Shown here: positions 20,390 to 31,712 of the stretch, piece by piece | Position numbering within the stretch: position 1 is the first letter of the stretch | Layout of the letters: every line of letters begins with the position of its first letter | DNA from: Coptis chinensis | Lineage: Eukaryota; Streptophyta; Magnoliopsida; Ranunculales; Ranunculaceae | Direction: 5' to 3' | Assembly: GCA_015680905.1 (NCBI GenBank) | Contig: CM027378.1 | Span: 6,367,001 to 6,431,000, forward strand | Length of the DNA stretch: 64,000 bases | The notes under the pieces: model-generated | Database searches by the model: none | What the model was told of the DNA's origin: nothing | Seen by the model: the letters and a program-made list of their open reading frames with translations, nothing else | Made by a program: the position numbers and the translations under genes

Positions 20390-21099
20390 TGTTAGAAAAA
20401 TTGATTTGATTTGCACAAATGCATTGAGATATGAATGAGTAATTTGTCTCCCAAGTTACCCCACTTGAGATGAAATGGGTTTATCTTGAAACAGTACGTA
20501 AAGTGAGAAAAACCTTTTCAAAAGGATGCACTAGTTCGAAACAGTGCATTATGCTGAAAAGGTGTGACCTTTCAAAATGTGCACTGGTTCGAAACAGTGC
20601 ATCATGCCGAAAAGGTGTGACTTTTCAAAATAGGCAATGGTTCGAAATAGTGCTTTATGCCGAAATGGTGTGTCTTTTCGAAATATGTGACTTTTCAAAG
20701 AGTTACTTACTTTTTTCCAAGAGTCACTGTGTTGTTTCGAAGATGCACTACTCACCTATAAATAGTGGATGAATTTGGAGAGAAAGACACACCATATCAC
20801 ACAGAGTTCTGATCTTTCTCTTCTCTCTCTATTCTTAGTCAAATACTATGTTGTGTTCGCTGATTCTATAGAATTGAAGTGCTAGCTTTCTATAGAAGAA
20901 AATCTGTTCTATCTTGGGAGACAATTTCCCATCAACCTTCAAGCACCGTGAAGGGGGAAATCTGTCTTAAGGCCGGACATAGTGTATCTACACTATGCTC
21001 GGATTTAACTAAGAAATACAAGACACTTACAAGACAAAAGGTTTGTATAGTTTGGTAATTGGTAAAAAGTAAGTACAATTAAGTTGTAAATTCCTAACA
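20390..21099 (+). mobile_element. Solo LTR, 710 bp, Copia-like in layout
   Basis: It starts TGTTAGAAAAATTG at 20390 and ends AATTCCTAACA at 21099, giving perfect TGTTAG/CTAACA termini. The flanks are ggatt (20385-20389) and ggatc (21100-21104), four of five bases alike, as expected of an old 5-bp target duplication. Inside are a tandem minisatellite and a TATA box (ctataaatag near 20757). No internal coding region lies beside it, so it is the product of LTR-LTR recombination. Assignment to Copia is a guess from size. Confidence 0.85.
20527..20700. repeat. Minisatellite in the LTR promoter region (about 54 bp)
   Basis: Three units begin gttcgaaacagtgcat or a close variant near 20533, 20587 and 20640, each followed by atgc.gaaaaggtgtgac and ttttcaaaat. 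They lie just upstream of the LTR TATA box, the position of LTR enhancer repeats. Confidence 0.85.
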
Positions 21100-21104
21100 G
21101 GATC

Positions 21105-22479
21105 TGCAACGGTCCTGAAGATCAGTCAAAGCACCACATAAGGAAACATTTACTTTGTAACGATGGAAGTAATGGTGAATCATCAAGAGAGCGCACAATA
21201 TGGATCTACAATTGACAACGGTCTGGAGCAAATAAGGAAAGTCAGCTCAACACCTATAAATAGAGATAAATGAACTACATAAGACTTGATTTAGGTTAAG
21301 TGAAGGAACCTGATACGTAGGCAACGCTTCTCCAAAGGAAGGGCACAGCTATTTCCATCTAATCTCAATCTCAGTTTGTAGGTAAAGATCCGTACCAAAA
21401 CCAAAACAAGGACTAAACTTCAATTCTAAAAGTAACTTCCCTGGTTTCTCCTGGTACAATCTCTATTGTACAAGCACAAAAGAAAAAACCTGGCCAGTGA
21501 AAACAAAGAGAAGGTAGTGGCTTGTAATGTCTCCAGAGTTTGGTACTAATTATCGATTTCAATCGCACCTGGTGAATCTGTATAACATGGGAAAGCAATC
21601 CTAAGAATGTCGGTGAATACGATTCTCTCACGAGGCTCCTCTAGATCGTTTCAAATAAGAAATCATTTGTTTGACTGTTTTTCTGAGCTCTATCAATAAC
21701 ACCCCGCGCCCCACCCCCCCCCCCCCCCCGAGAAATGTTTAGAAGTCGTAGGAAAAATCTTTGTGAGAACTGAGAAACATATAACTACTGAAAGGATAAT
21801 TTCATTCACAAGACTTCAAAATTATAGGAATAAAAATTGAACAATGAACACAAGATCTTGAACTATAGTCCAGTTAAAACAAGTTATTTGTTTGGGAACA
21901 TGCAATAATAGTGAACTAAATGTACATTCTGGAAAGAGGTCCTAAGCAATCTGAGTGTACAGCATGAGGCGTGTTTGGGCATTGCATAGAAATTTGTATT
22001 AATGGTAAAAACTATGAGTTTCTGGGTCAAAATTTAGTCGAATCTCATAGAGGTGAGGTTGGGAAATTATCGCGCAAGGGAAATTACATTTCTGTTTGAC
22101 AACAGAATACTGCTTGAAATATACCTGTTATAAACTTTATTTCAGAACCTGCTTGGCCCAAAATTTCAAGTGAATCAAGACCTTATTCATAACCACGTAC
22201 CTAGTAACCTAGGACTTTGATGGCATCATGGCAGCATAATTTATTCCAACTGACCATTAACCGACTATGCTAGGAAAGGACTTGTAAATTCATATTTGCT
22301 GGTTTCTCTTTCTCAACAATAATCATCAGAATAAAGAAAATTCGCCTCTTTCAAGCCACGCAATGTGCGAAGAACATCTTTAGAATGGGAATTTTTTCCT
22401 AATGGTCCATGATACTTATTCTGTACCAAAGTAACTAATCAAAACTTGTGTATCAAGCCAATTCTCCCTCATCTCTCAC
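21105..22479. other. Upstream region of the first UGT, no gene seen
   Basis: Mostly AT-rich sequence with a C run at 21714-21729. No ORF has recognisable features. It contains whatever promoter the UGT at 22535 uses beyond its TATA box. Confidence 0.4.
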
Positions 22480-22488
22480 TATAAATAA
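22480..22488 (+). promoter_or_regulatory. TATA box of the first UGT gene
   Basis: TATAAATAA in the context cactataaataacc lies 47 bp before the ATG at 22535, so the leader should be short (about 20-25 nt). Confidence 0.6.
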
Positions 22489-22534
22489 CCAGTAATGACT
22501 CAAATAAGATTCAATTCATTTCACAACATATTAT

Positions 22535-23998
22535 ATGACAATGAATCCCACTCACGTAACAATGCTTTCTATCCCAACGTTAGGCCATCTCATTCCCTTT
22601 CTTGAACTGGCTAAGCGCATTGTCGCCTTTGATGGTTTCAAAGTTAGCCTCCTTGTCCTTCATACTGATACTTCCCCAGCTATATTCCAGCTCCTTAACA
22701 ACATAAGACTTCCTAAAGGTCTAGAAATTGTCAAAATCCCCCCAGTCGACATATCAAGCTTCGTTGATGCTTGTACCGATATTGTAACTCGTATTTCTAT
22801 CATTATGAGAGAATCACTACCACAAATTGAGTCTGTTATCATAAATTTAGCTCGTGCCACAATACTCGTGGTCGACCTTTTTGCCAAGGGCGCTTTAGAC
22901 CTCGCCGCAGATAATTTATGCGTCCAGAAGTACATTTTCTTGACTTCCCCAGCTGGACTTCTTGCATTCATGATGTATCTTCCAACTCTTGACCAAGAAG
23001 TGGATGGTGAGTTTGTTGACCTTAAAGAACCGATTCATATCCCGGGTTGCAACCCGATTCAAGTTGATGACCTGGTTGACCGGGTGCTGAATCGTAAAGT
23101 AGAAGAATATACATGGTTTCTATACCACGCAAGTAGATTCCCTATTGCCCATGGAGTCTTGGTAAACACATGTGAAGATCTTGAGCCCACGTCGCTTAAA
23201 GCCTTAAAAGAAAACCCAGTCCTGGGTAAAATACCCACTCCACCTGTTTACCCAGTAGGCCCATTAATTAAAGCCCATAATTCACCGGCCCAATTGGAAA
23301 ACAAATGTATCACTTGGCTTGATATGCAACCTAAGGATTCAGTTCTTTTTGTCTCGTTTGGAAGTGGTGGGACCCTATCAGCTGAACAAATGATTGAGTT
23401 GGCATACGGGTTGGAACTTAGTCAGCAACGATTTATCTGGGTTGTGAAAAAACCTGTTGAAGCCAACAATTCAGCAGGAACCCTTTTTACCACAGGTAAT
23501 ATGGAACATACTAATCCATGTGACTATTTGCCAAATGGATTTCTGACTAGCATCAATGGTGTAGGATTGGTGGTACAATCATGGGCTCCTCAAGTTGAAA
23601 TATTGTCACATAAATCTACAGGTGGATTTTTATCACATTGTGGATGGAACTCAACGCTAGAGAGTATTGTAAATGGCGTGCCTGTTATAACATGGCCTCT
23701 ATTTGCAGAACAAAAAATGAATGCAACATTTTTGGTTGAGGAACTGGGTGTGGCAATTAGGCCTTCAGTTGGTAAAGACAAAGAACTGGTTGGAAGAGTG
23801 GAGATAGGTAGGGTGGTGAGAAAGGTTATGGAAAATACTGAAGAAGGGAATGGTTTGAGAAATAAGGTTATGGAAATCCAAAATAGTGTATTGAAAGCAT
23901 TGGATGAAGGGGGGTCTTCCTATAATTCTCTCTCTCAAGTGCTTCAAGAATGGAAGACTAATTGCATTGTGGACAAGATTGACCGAAAAAAAGTATGA
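22535..23998 (+). CDS. UDP-glycosyltransferase, UGT72-like (hydroquinone/monolignol glucosyltransferase type)
   Basis: Intact, intronless 487-residue family-1 glycosyltransferase, expected to be cytosolic and to transfer glucose from UDP-glucose to a phenolic acceptor. The N-terminal GT-B domain has PTLGHLIPFLELAKR with catalytic His18 and partner Asp114 (LVVDLF). A linker PVYPVGPLIK (238-247) leads to WLDMQPKDSVLFVSFGSGGT (261-280). The 44-residue PSPG sugar-donor box runs from Trp350 (WAPQ) through HCGWNST (369-375) to Gln393; a terminal Gln favours UDP-glucose. GSGGTLS and the overall layout match UGT72 enzymes. The start was chosen as the first Met, with the second Met two codons on. A degenerate copy of its C-terminal half lies at 31713, and a paralogue at 33150 on the same strand. 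The acceptor cannot be read from sequence. Confidence 0.95.
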   Translation: MTMNPTHVTMLSIPTLGHLIPFLELAKRIVAFDGFKVSLLVLHTDTSPAIFQLLNNIRLPKGLEIVKIPPVDISSFVDACTDIVTRISIIMRESLPQIESVIINLARATILVVDLFAKGALDLAADNLCVQKYIFLTSPAGLLAFMMYLPTLDQEVDGEFVDLKEPIHIPGCNPIQVDDLVDRVLNRKVEEYTWFLYHASRFPIAHGVLVNTCEDLEPTSLKALKENPVLGKIPTPPVYPVGPLIKAHNSPAQLENKCITWLDMQPKDSVLFVSFGSGGTLSAEQMIELAYGLELSQQRFIWVVKKPVEANNSAGTLFTTGNMEHTNPCDYLPNGFLTSINGVGLVVQSWAPQVEILSHKSTGGFLSHCGWNSTLESIVNGVPVITWPLFAEQKMNATFLVEELGVAIRPSVGKDKELVGRVEIGRVVRKVMENTEEGNGLRNKVMEIQNSVLKALDEGGSSYNSLSQVLQEWKTNCIVDKIDRKKV

Positions 23999-23999
23999 A

Positions 24000-24329
24000 G
24001 GATGTGTTTGTGACAATTTGAATAAGTTTAGACGGGAAAACTAATGAAATGCTTTGTGTTCCATAATATATCGGTTTAAAGCGTCTTCTAGGCTTCTAGG
24101 TTGTCATTTAGGCCTCAAAATTAGCCTACGGTATGATTTGTTCATTACATTTATTTTATTTATTATTATTATTTATTATTCTTATTCTTATTCTTATTTA
24201 TTTTATTTTATTTTTCAAACAAGTGGAAATTTTATTGATAACGAGTTTTATAAATAATTAAGACAAGTGTGCCCCAAACTGCGCCGCAAATCCTTTATGA
24301 ATAACAAATCATATACTCCTAAATACAAA
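24000..24329. other. 3' flank of the first UGT, with low-complexity tract
   Basis: Contains the 3' untranslated region. The part up to about 24147 is duplicated downstream of the UGT pseudogene (to 32460). An imperfect TTATT/TTCTTA tract lies at about 24148-24215. No gene. Confidence 0.6.
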
Positions 24330-25090
24330 CTCATTAGAACCAGTTACCATTATGTTATTTTTCATAACTTTCTTCAATCTCTTAAGAAGCTCAACAGACT
24401 TGTGCCAAGAAACCAAAATGTCGAAACTGAATAGAATAAAACAATGCTGGTTAACCCTGCAAACTAGCCTCCTCGTGTTTCTCAATCTTCCATGCTGCTA
24501 CTTTATTAATTGTTTCTTCCACCTCAAATACTCCATTCCCAAGCCCTACCAACGGAGAGGGTCTAGTTCCATCACCATATGTATATTTTCCCTCAAACCA
24601 ACTGTAGATTAAGACATCTGCAGGCCGAAGTGTCGATCTTCAATTCCCTCATTATGATCAGTGAGAAAATTGACAGTAGCCTCTTTCTTCACTTGTACCT
24701 CAGTCCTCCAAAATGCATCACATAAAATGTTTCTGATATGATCATATCAGTATTTGAAACCTGTAAAATGTCTATAATGTGTCGTATGGTCCCCAAAAAC
24801 ATCAAGTCCACTCTTTTTGCATACAAGGCATAAACCACTATACAAAGGAATCATATGACGGAACCGGAGAATATAACGATACTCCACCGGCGACATATGC
24901 TACATGTGTTCTGACTGCAAGCATCCAATTATTGTCTTTTGACGAGCAGATAACTCAAACTCTCTCTCAAGACCAGCAACGATCTTACTGTAAAAAAACT
25001 TCCGCCAAAACTTTTTGTGGTTTTGAGGGGACAATAGCATTCACAACCAGATAATTAAGGTCAAGAACTCAAGATTGGGTAGACAGAGAC
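24330..25090 (-). pseudogene. Reverse-transcriptase-like (non-LTR-type) pseudogene, distal part
   Basis: Fragments on the - strand in several frames recall the C-terminal part of plant RT-like proteins: a decayed SETFYVMHFGGLRYK region, LSVGLGNGVFEVEETINKVA, KIEKHEEASLQGQPALFYS and FRHFGFLA. In related proteins this region reads SPLVGLR..GF..G.A..KA...KV.KHEKAC..N.H.F.PFAFDTFG. Stops and shifts are frequent. It is the continuation of the piece at 28506-29300, the two being separated by the solo LTR. Confidence 0.5.
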
Positions 25091-25096
25091 ACAATG

Positions 25097-28000
25097 TATC
25101 ACACCCCGAATTTCGACAAAATCAAAAAAACTATATTTGTTCCCGATTCTTTGATTTTCGAGGTGTGATGCACTCTCCACTTTCAAAAACCCATCATCTA
25201 TTTAATTATTCTAATAATTTGAAACCAATAAAAATTTTAAATAAACAAAAGTCTTCTTCATTACAAAAATCTACAAATATGATTAAGTTACAAATTTCCT
25301 TTTAACAACTCTTTAATTATAATTACAATTGAAAATACAAAAACATTGTCTCAACTGAAAATCTATTGCACCTCAAGGGAAAACAAAACATATCATGTAA
25401 TGAGACGCTAACGCAAACCACAAATAACAACCAACCGTCTTCAACACTAATCCTGTCAAGACTTATCAACTGGGTTCATTTTATGAACACACCCGATAAG
25501 CAAACATGCAAATCTGGTCAGCATTATAAACAATACTAGTATGAGTAGTCCTAAAATGCAAATCATACTTATACATATACATACACCATCAATAAGGCAG
25601 TTAGTTCATCCACCGAGACGCCTAAACTTACAACAACTAATACAACGTTCTTAGATACAATAATTAAGGCAGGTAGTTCCTCCACCGAGGTGCCTTAGAT
25701 TCCAATTCAATAATAACAAGGCATTTAGTTCCTCCACCGAAACGTCTTAGCTTCAAACCATACTAGATCAACTACATCTAATAATAAAAGAACAAAACTA
25801 AAATTTACTCTATACTTACACGGGTGTAAACCTAATGACAGAGTGGATCACACCTGCATCAATAATCAATTCAACCCACCCTTCTGCAAACCATTATGAA
25901 CGCAACATAAATTACAATAAATCATTTATTATAGATTTAACGTACAATTTGATATATCATCACCATTATTGTTTAGAGTTTCTTCAAGTGTTCCTAGAAT
26001 CACGTCGTCTCTATGTTTTACCTAGTTTCCCTGGCTACCACAATCGCTCCCCAACGCTGAACATGTACATCCACATGTCTCCCCTCACGTAATGAACCAC
26101 TCCGTGCGTAATTACCCTAAGCGGGATATCGCATATCAAATAACCCCCACACGAACGTCATTACGCGGGTACTGCCACTATTCGGCATAAAATATCGCGC
26201 GTCTCATTCTAATTTTGCGAACTAGAATAATCAAGCCACTATTTGGCTATGCCAGAAGGGCCATTCAGATTCACTGATCGAAACGCCAGAAGGGCCAATC
26301 AAATCACATACGCCCATCACAAGGGCCAAATCATATGAGTTGTGGTAGCTAGTTTCTAGGATGTTCGTTACGTAATTTATTCAGGTGTCATACATTTATA
26401 TCTCATAACCATTTCATTATATCACGTGCATGTCAAATACATTATTGCACTAAGCCACAATATTTAGAAATATCTCAATACATCTCATAACACCTTTCAT
26501 TCTTTCACGTGCCAAATAAATTATTGCACTAAGCCACAATCCCTTGGAAAATATCCACAAATATTATACTATCTCCTAGTAGCATCTCACAGATATAAGG
26601 ATGGAGCATTTACATTTATATCTCAAAAATATTGCATTTAATAGATATCCTAACATATGATATCATTTAACATAACAGAATTTCAACATACCACATAAAG
26701 TCATAATTGCTCCAAACGTACCGCATAATATTTTTATAGCATTTTAGGAATATTATATATCCTAAAATTTCAATCTCGTCACGTGTCAAAAATTGCACAA
26801 TATCAACGTCAAATCTTTCTTAGATAATAACAACCAAATGTATACAAGCTTCCACATCATTCTACTATTGGATTAGTCCATAAAATTTAATATATAAAAA
26901 GGTAACACAATATACAATCAATAGTCAACGATCAACAGGTCAAACCCAACAATCAACAATCCCAAACCGGTGTTCATCTAAATGGGTCCTGACGCAAACT
27001 CATATGTAAAACACTTCAACCCATGGTCCTAATCTAACTAAACGAAGCAAAGCCCCAAAACCAAAGCCCAAAAGTCTAAACAACCTATTTATACAACCTG
27101 ATCCAATTGGGGACGTAAGGACCAGCCCACATAAAATTAGAAACCGGCCCAAAGAAAACTAAATGGTTCGGCCCAAAACAAAAGAATAGAAACTGGCCCA
27201 ACACCACTTAAAATGAAACTGGCCCAAAAACTTAAACTGAACTGGCCCATAACCAAATAAATCTAAAGCCCAAGCCCCAAGCGAATTAGAATTAGAACAG
27301 ATGAGATTGGGAGCACCGGATCCAAATCTCGGTCATCCCCTCCACCACACCAGCTCAAATTTCCGACCACCACCCCTTACTTCCTCAACACATCGGTTTT
27401 GATCCTTGACAAAAACCATACCTCTTAAATTAACACACAACACACTTTTATCTACTGTCGAGATCACTCCTTAAACTTAGATCTCGACCGCCATTAGCAT
27501 CCGCTCCAAGCTTCACCAGCACTCATCCGGAGTCCAACTAGAACAACAGCATAACTCACCAAAACAAACAACAAAATTAAAGCAGTACAAATTCGAGCTC
27601 GCGCCTCCATTAACGAACACCTGTTCAAAGCTATCAACAACACTCAAACCCACCACTACCTCCAATCATCAATCATCCAACCCAACCACAGTTTAACAGT
27701 TCAAAAGCATATACCAACACAACAACATAATAGTTCAGAATAAATATACAGGACAGGACGATGTTTGGGGCTCACGCCGCCATTACCGACCTCTTCCGAG
27801 TTCCAACAGTTCAATTAAGAGTTTCAATGTTTCAATGATTAAGCAACTAAAAATATTAACATCTAACCAGTTCAACAATTCACAAAATGAGAGAAAAATA
27901 AAGACAGAGAAAAAAAAAACATATCAAAAACTAAGCGGAAGAAAAAATATGTACATATAGCTTTTTCTTCCTACCCGTAGATTCGGTGAAAACAGAAAAA

Positions 28001-28505
28001 ACTATAACTACTCACCTTCGTATCGCTGAAACAAAATATATAGAATATGAAAGAAAATTGATTCCGAGCCAGCTAGAAGGCACACGATCCGTGTCTCTGT
28101 TCTTTCTTTTAGTTAACTTGTCTAGTTCTAAGCAAAAACTTATTTTTCTGAAAAATCCTAAATTATGATAAACCATTCCATTCTTAAGAATTTATATTAT
28201 GTTTAACATTTTAGAAACTTCCTATTTTACCAAATATTTCTATTCCTAATATAGAATATTATTTTCTATTAAAAAATATTCTATTTATTACATACCTTAT
28301 ATTAACATCTCTTTTGAAAACTTTCCAACTATTAAAAATCTCTACACAAAATTCAAAATTCAAAATACTTGTTTTTCCTCTTTTCTATTTTCTATCAAAA
28401 AGTCAAGCCCACATTTACTAGCTCGTTGACCAAGAAATAAATTTCAAATTCCGAAATATTAAATATTGTTACGAAATAATGTAAAAATAATTTAGGGGTC
28501 TTACA
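25097..28505 (-). mobile_element. Solo LTR, 3.4 kb, Ty3/gypsy (Tekay-like size)
   Basis: On the - strand it begins TGTAAGACCCCTAAA at 28505 and ends GGGGTGTGATA at 25097. This is a usual gypsy LTR layout, with the final CA changed to TA. It is flanked by a perfect 5-bp target duplication CAATG (25092-25096 and 28506-28510). No ORF longer than about 85 codons is present, and no internal retrotransposon region borders it, so it is a solo LTR. Assignment to large-LTR gypsy elements rests on its length and terminal sequence. Confidence 0.85.
25580..25755. repeat. Three degenerate repeats inside the large LTR
   Basis: The pattern aaggca.ttagttc.tccaccga followed by gcctta or gtcttag occurs near 25592, 25667 and 25718 with irregular spacing of about 50-75 bp. 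Confidence 0.7.
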
Positions 28506-29300
28506 CAATGCATTATTAGCATCATCAAAAATCTCACACATAGGCACTGGACCACAACTCCTAAGAATATGGTTATGAAGCTGAAAAGTCTAAGAACGGG
28601 AGGCCACAAAAGCAAATGCGGAGACATTAGTCACACAATAGATACCTAACCTACCAAGCCATAAAGGAAATGTCGCTAAACACCACTACAAATCATATCA
28701 CCAAATCCAGGACCATCCGAAACTATAATATGCTGATGAATAACCATGTGAAAATGTCAATCAAAAGTTTTAGCTACCTCCCTAAAAAGGGATGGTGAAC
28801 AAATATGAATTGAAAAGACCGACTTAGAAAGCCCAACATTGTGGATCCTCCAATTTAGCTAAATGATCCATCAAATTCATAGCATTTTCAACATGCTTGA
28901 GAGCAAGGATCATGACAAAAGAAGAATCAGTACTGACGATCCCTCCAAGCAACTTGACCCTCCACTGAGGACATGATAAATCTAAAAGAAAGAGACCGGG
29001 AGTGCAGTGATGGCCAAAATATCTCAGTTTATTGGGTATGAACACATCACAATTAAGCATCCAACAACCTGGTCACAAATCCCCAATTTCATCACAAGAA
29101 GGTGACAAAATCCTACCCAAAAAAAACTAAAAAACTGTAATGTCTCCCTACAAACCACCCCATGAGCCATATATCACCAGAAAGATCTTTGAATCTATTT
29201 TTCCAATGGTCCAAACAACGTCAAAAACCAATCACTATAGAGAAATATACAACTGCTTTGGTGAAAGGTGTCAAATCTGCTCCAAAACCGATTTTCCTAT
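28506..29300 (-). pseudogene. Reverse-transcriptase-like pseudogene, proximal part
   Basis: The - strand ORF 29060-28824 reads VKLLGGIVSTDSSFVMILAL, KHVENAMNLMDHLAKLEDPQ. Further on, in another frame, LGIYCVTNVSAFAFVASRSQ appears. Both blocks resemble the VKLLGGxVSxDxxF...ALKR...A..LM..L..L.DPQ and GGLGVYSAxDxxxYAFLASR segments of RT-like proteins common in plant genomes. It is broken by stops and by the solo LTR at 25097-28505. The upstream RT catalytic region is not seen. Confidence 0.6.
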
Positions 29301-29734
29301 CATTTCTTCTTTTTGAGTGATAATATATCATATATATTAGAATCACACAGCCCTGAATTTAGGGTATTTCAGCTTCCCATTATCTTCTCCATGATCACTA
29401 ATTTATAATTACTTTAACATGGCTGGATTTCTGTTTGTAGATTCATTCGAAGGGAGCAAGAAGGCTTATACTTCTCAATATGTGATGAAGAAAGAGTAAG
29501 TTTTTCCTGTACTAAACTTGATTGTCAATCTGATCTTCCCTGACCGCCTCACTTTTTTTTTTTTTTTTGTATGAAAAGAACGAGAGGAGTTGAGGGGTTT
29601 CTGGTTTATGTTTGTTTCCAGTTTCAAGTCTATCGAGTTGTAACAGTCGGTTCATGGGTTAAAAAATCCAACTCTAAGCTACCCAATCAAGTCTCCATTA
29701 TTCTTAACTCTCAAAGCGCATGTGTTTTCTACCA
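29301..29734. other. No gene recognised
   Basis: Between the RT-like pseudogene and the PIF/Harbinger transposase remnant. It includes a T run at 29552-29567 and a short + ORF without recognised features. Confidence 0.4.
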
Positions 29735-30207
29735 AGCCCAAAATACGGGGTTTTACAAATGGTCGCCAATACAAAATGTGTTACTATCTAGCCGATGAGA
29801 TTTATCCTAAATAAGCTACACTTGTACAAACAATCCCTCACCCAACAACTCAAAGCAATGGATTCTTTACTAAGATGCAAGAAATGTGTCGAAAAGATGT
29901 CGAGCGTGTATTTGGCGTATTACAAGCTAGGAGGGGGATAATCAAGAGGTTAGTGCAAATGTGGAGTAGGGATGACATTAATCGAATAGTGAAGACGTGT
30001 ATTATTTTACATAATATGATTGTTGAGGATGAACGAGAAATTGATATCAAAGATTTGCAAATTAACGTTTCTTGGGAGCCCCCAGTCGCATTGCATATTG
30101 TAGGAAATCGACATGAGGAAATTGCAAGAATACTTAATACGCTTTGTTGCATTCATAGCAAAGAAACTAATGTTCGACTAAGAGTTGACCTCATCAATCA
30201 CTTTTAG
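29735..30207 (+). pseudogene. PIF/Harbinger transposase, C-terminal remnant
   Basis: After decayed YLADEIYPK and ATLVQTIPHP blocks, an open frame from 29874 gives CRKDVERVFGVLQARRGIIK, RDDINRIVKTCIILHNMIVE and DEREIDIKD. The RKDVERAFGVLQARW..I and ACIILHNMIVEDE blocks are the end of the DDE nuclease domain of plant PIF/Harbinger transposases. The N-terminal half, with the first catalytic aspartates, is missing and a stop lies before the open part. Confidence 0.85.
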
Positions 30208-30427
30208 CAATATCATACGGATCAAAGAATGTATTATATATGAGAGTTATATATGTTATTAGTGAGTATTATCTATGTTTGTTCTATAGTTTAAGTATTA
30301 TCTATCTACGTTTGACTTCATGTTGTTTCAAGACAATTCAAATTAAAATTACATTAAAACTTAAAATTGAAATTACAATATTGTAAATGAACTAACAACA
30401 ACAATGGAAATAAAATAACTAACAACA

Positions 30428-31369
30428 TTGAAATTCATCTAAGTATGTAGTAGAAACACCACCACCACTAGAAGCACTACCACCACTAGAAGCACCACTT
30501 ATAGTTCCAAACGTTCCACTCTCTCTTCTTTGGCGAATTATCTCCAATTTCATTATCTTAAAGTATTCGACAACTTCGGGCTCAAGAGTCGAAATATCTT
30601 GTGTTAATATTTTGTTGTCTTCTTTCCACTTTTTGTGGTCCATCAACTTCACCTTATGGACGGCGGCATTTGTCATTTGTGCCAAATATTTCTCCATCAG
30701 CTTGTAATTCTCTCTTCCTTTCTTTCTTACCTCTTGTTCCCGGTAGTCGTTTTTTCTTGGTTCTACTTCCACTTCCACTTACACTTCCACCTACACCACC
30801 ACTTTCATCCCCAACTTATGTAGAAAATGGATCAATTGGAATGCCACCAAGAGTTTCCAACGGCGTTGTGGTGTGCCGCTTTTGTCATCTACATCGAGAA
30901 TTATATATGTTGGCTCGTCTCCTCATTGTATTGGTGGATTGGCTCTCCAATTCTTCATTCTATTTTAGACTTTCCTTAAGGAGGACCCAACAATGCTCAA
31001 ATTGAAAGTATGAGTTATGAGCTAACGAATATGTTGATTTTGCATCGGCCAACCGAACTTGGATTGTTGTGCCACTTCTAACGGCTCTCTCCGGCCGAAG
31101 TGGAGATAATTTTCGCCCACCGGTTGCAAGCTCGTTGGATGTGTCCAAATCGAGTAGATACCGAATCCTTGGCTCTCTTGTTGTTTTCGTCAACTCTCTC
31201 TCGAAAATTCTCATATATTATTCTCTCATAATAGTGTGTGACATGTTGCCCCGCACCAACAATTGGATCTTCATTAACATATATAACAAAGAGTCTCGTC
31301 TTCTTTAATTGAGAAATTTGCAAACCTTGTAGTAGACTTCTTTCATTTTGATGTGGTTGTTTGTTCATT
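30428..31369 (-). pseudogene. PIF/Harbinger ORF1-type protein remnant (NAM-associated C-terminal domain)
   Basis: Upstream block (31368-31078): MNKQPHQNERSLLQGLQISQ, then EDPIVGAGQHVTHYYERIIY, FRERVDENNKRAKDSVSTRF and HIQRACNRW, which is the Myb/SANT-like ORF1 of PIF elements. Downstream block (30778-30428): KLMEKYLAQMTNAAVHKVKL, STLEPEVVEYFKIMKLEIIR and a serine-glycine tail, resembling the NAM-associated C-terminal domain. The two blocks are in different frames. It faces the transposase remnant convergently, as in many PIF elements. Confidence 0.7.
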
Positions 31370-31712
31370 TAGATCCACTGTTGTAGTTGGAGTAGATAGA
31401 AATTTTGTGAGAATTTTGAACAAATGGTGAGAGAGTTGTGTGAAGTAGTTATGTATAAATATGCAATTTCATAAAAACTAGCCGTTGGAATAGTCTAGAC
31501 GTACTATACAGACGACAAAGTTTCTGTCGTCCGCTACAATCTAACAGACATACAACATAGTTTCTGTCGTCCGTCTACCGAACTTAACAGCTGATAAAAT
31601 ATGTGATTGGAATGGTTTTTTTTGTTTTTGGACAGCCAAATTTAGCTGGGAAAGCTAAAAGGCATATGTAGTAATTTGAGCAGCCCAATTTAGAAGGTCC
31701 CATTGGACTTCT
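31370..31712. other. Upstream end of the PIF element, with a short repeated motif
   Basis: The motif gtttctgtcgtccg occurs at about 31519 and 31561 with a partly complementary gacgacaaag beside the first. This could be part of a terminal region, but I cannot pair it with a left end. The sequence then joins the duplicated UGT segment at about 31713. Confidence 0.4.

Noticed and set aside
22660-22971. Antisense ORF within the first UGT
   Set aside because: Shadow of the real + strand coding frame; no independent features.
31370-31712. Terminal inverted repeat of the PIF/Harbinger element
   Set aside because: The gtttctgtcgtccg motif repeats here, but I found no matching left end or TTA/TAA target duplication.
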